From Syntrophales bacterium (GTDB lineage: Bacteria; Desulfobacterota; Syntrophia; Syntrophales; UBA8958): a stretch of DNA of 8,172 bases. Positions 7,144-8,172 of this stretch are shown here, in pieces (the stretch's first letter is position 1; the number at the start of each line of letters is the position of its first letter). Made by a program: the position numbers and the translations under genes. The notes under the pieces were generated by a model. That model was not told the origin of the DNA. It made no database searches and saw only the letters and a list, made by a program, of their open reading frames with translations. The stretch is taken from the NCBI GenBank assembly GCA_023231165.1, contig JALNVY010000109.1, forward strand, positions 1-8,172. The letters are read 5' to 3'.

Positions 7144-8016
7144 CTATAATCCCCGCGCATACTCGGGTCTTAATATTTCCTGATTGCCTGTCGCAATCAC
7201 CTTTTGAATCAAGGCTACTGTCTTTTCCTTCTCTTCCGGCAATCTGGCGCGGACGGGCAGGTAGTTCGAGGCGTGATTGGAAGTGAAGTAACAATTTGTA
7301 AATCGGGACTGAGCGATCATCATCCCCAATTCGTTGAGAAAACCAAATGTATCTGGAAGGATAAAACGGCCTGCGGCATGATCTTCATAAAGGGTTGTCC
7401 CGGGGACAAGCATCAATGTGAGGGCTCCTGCATAATCCGGATCGATATCGGTCAGAATCCGGGCCGTATCCACGGCATGGGCGCCACTCCTCTCGATGCC
7501 TCCCAGACCCAGGATAACCGTTGCGGACAAGCTGATACCTGCTTCCTTGACCCGGCGTCCCGCCTCAACCGTCTGCTCATAAGTTACCCCTTTCCGGATG
7601 TCCCTGAGTATTTCGGCATTACCGCTTTCAACACCCAGATAAATGATGCCGATCCCCAAGTTCCTCAATTCCCGGAGTTCTTCAGGTGTTTTCCTGATAA
7701 TACTTTTGGCGTTTCCATAAAGTCCGATCCTCTTCACGCCCCGGATATGATCACCGATGAGCCGCAGGATCTCCACCAACCGCGTCTGTGGTATTATCAA
7801 GGCGTCACCGTCACAAAGAAATACCTTGTCCACCCGGCGATACCGGCCGGCTTCGAGAATATCTTCCATTATTTCTTCGGTGGTTTTGATCCGGAATTTT
7901 TTTTCTTTATACGTCGGACAGAAGGTACACCGATTATGGGAACATCCGACGGTGACCTGCAAAAGTAGGCTGTAGGCCTCACTTGGTGGCCTGATAATGA
8001 TTCCTTCGTACTTCAT
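7144..8016 (-). CDS. Radical SAM protein of unknown substrate
   Basis: The 290-aa product should bind a [4Fe-4S] cluster and cleave S-adenosylmethionine to a 5'-deoxyadenosyl radical; its substrate is not evident. The cluster motif is GCSHNRCTFC, with Cys25, Cys30 and Cys33. This is CX4CX2C, one residue longer than the textbook CX3CX2C. CDGDAL (68-73) matches the glycine-rich SAM-binding segment after strand 2, YLGVESG (126-132) the conserved Glu region, and ILGLGG (168-173) the strand-5 glycines. The tail contains TSNHASNYLPVRARLP (245-260), which I take to be a conserved signature of this subfamily. No B12-binding, TRAM or SPASM domain is present, so it is a stand-alone radical SAM core of the COG1032/Elp3-like type. 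The ATG at 8016 has AAGGA only 2 bases upstream, which is unusually close. It is the first gene of the corC-lnt-prfB run and lies just after the tRNA-Asp terminator. Confidence 0.85.
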   Translation of the reverse strand: MKYEGIIIRPPSEAYSLLLQVTVGCSHNRCTFCPTYKEKKFRIKTTEEIMEDILEAGRYRRVDKVFLCDGDALIIPQTRLVEILRLIGDHIRGVKRIGLYGNAKSIIRKTPEELRELRNLGIGIIYLGVESGNAEILRDIRKGVTYEQTVEAGRRVKEAGISLSATVILGLGGIERSGAHAVDTARILTDIDPDYAGALTLMLVPGTTLYEDHAAGRFILPDTFGFLNELGMMIAQSRFTNCYFTSNHASNYLPVRARLPEEKEKTVALIQKVIATGNQEILRPEYARGL

Positions 8017-8033
8017 AATCCTTATAAAGCAAT

Positions 8034-8064
8034 AAAAAAGGGGTTAACCGTATCGGCCAACCCC
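8034..8064 (-). terminator. Intrinsic terminator after tRNA-Asp
   Basis: Read on the minus strand, GGGGTTGGCCG and CGGTTAACCCC form an 11-bp stem (two G-T wobbles) around an ATA loop (8064-8040), followed directly by TTTTTT (8039-8034). It begins 9 bases beyond the tRNA CCA end, so it most simply ends the tRNA transcript. It also lies only 17 bases before the radical SAM start codon, leaving little room for a separate promoter. Confidence 0.9.
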
Positions 8065-8073
8065 TGAAGTATT

Positions 8074-8150
8074 TGGCGGGGCCGAAGGGACTCGAACCCT
8101 CGCCCTCCGGCGTGACAGGCCGGCGTTATAACCAACTTAACTACGACCCC
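8074..8150 (-). tRNA. tRNA-Asp (anticodon GTC)
   Basis: On the minus strand a full cloverleaf can be read. The acceptor stem GGGGTCG (8150-8144) pairs with CGGCCCC (8084-8078), with one T-G wobble. The D-loop region contains AGTTAAGTTGGTTA. The anticodon stem GCCGG/CCGGC type flanks the loop CTGTCAC, with anticodon GTC at 8116-8114. The T-arm has GGTTCGAGTCC. The discriminator base is G (8077), as in bacterial tRNA-Asp, and CCA is encoded at 8076-8074. Total length with CCA is 77 bases. The A-rich 8151-8172 upstream (minus-strand sense) shows no recognisable promoter within the window, so the tRNA may belong to a cluster extending to the right. Confidence 0.97.
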
Positions 8151-8172
8151 GTTTTTTTCTTCCCAAAGCGAC

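Noticed and set aside
7204..7968. 254-codon open frame on the + strand opposite the radical SAM gene
   Set aside because: It is an antisense shadow: no ribosome binding site of note, no domain, and the minus strand encodes a clear radical SAM protein.

Overview
The window carries six protein-coding genes and one tRNA gene. It looks like a core chromosomal segment of a Gram-negative bacterium: apolipoprotein N-acyltransferase, a LysM lytic transglycosylase with a signal peptide and a CorC-type CBS protein all point to a diderm cell. The gene set, the moderate GC content and a radical SAM protein of a type I associate with anaerobes suggest a deltaproteobacterial (Desulfobacterota, perhaps Syntrophus-like) lineage. 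That placement is inference from family knowledge, not from a marker gene.

Layout, left to right. On the + strand, positions 80-1453 encode a phosphomannomutase/phosphoglucomutase. A 136-base convergent gap (1454-1589) follows, filled almost wholly by a long imperfect palindrome (1456-1581) with near-perfect 20-base terminal arms. All other genes are on the minus strand. Reading from the right edge they are tRNA-Asp(GTC) with its own intrinsic terminator, a radical SAM protein, a CorC-like tandem-CBS protein, lnt, prfB, and after a 97-base gap a MltD-like lytic transglycosylase.

The four genes radical SAM - corC - lnt - prfB are packed with gaps of 3 bases or with overlaps, so they read as one operon. 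corC-lnt adjacency is a well-known conserved pairing (ybeX-lnt in E. coli) and fits a role in envelope and lipoprotein maturation. prfB is split by an in-frame UGA at its 24th codon. The sequence there (SD-like GGAG, then CUU UGA C) is the classic programmed +1 frameshift by which RF2 limits its own synthesis, so the gene is intact at 368 codons, not broken. The envelope theme continues with the murein transglycosylase and, more loosely, with the sugar-phosphate mutase that feeds surface polysaccharide precursors.

No mobile element with a transposase, CRISPR array, phage gene or rRNA is visible, and no stretch over 300 bases lacks a gene. I found no new multi-gene system. The items most worth a second look are the palindromic element between the convergent genes, the RF2 recoding site with its overlap into lnt, the terminator lying directly before the operon, and the CX4CX2C cluster motif of the radical SAM protein.
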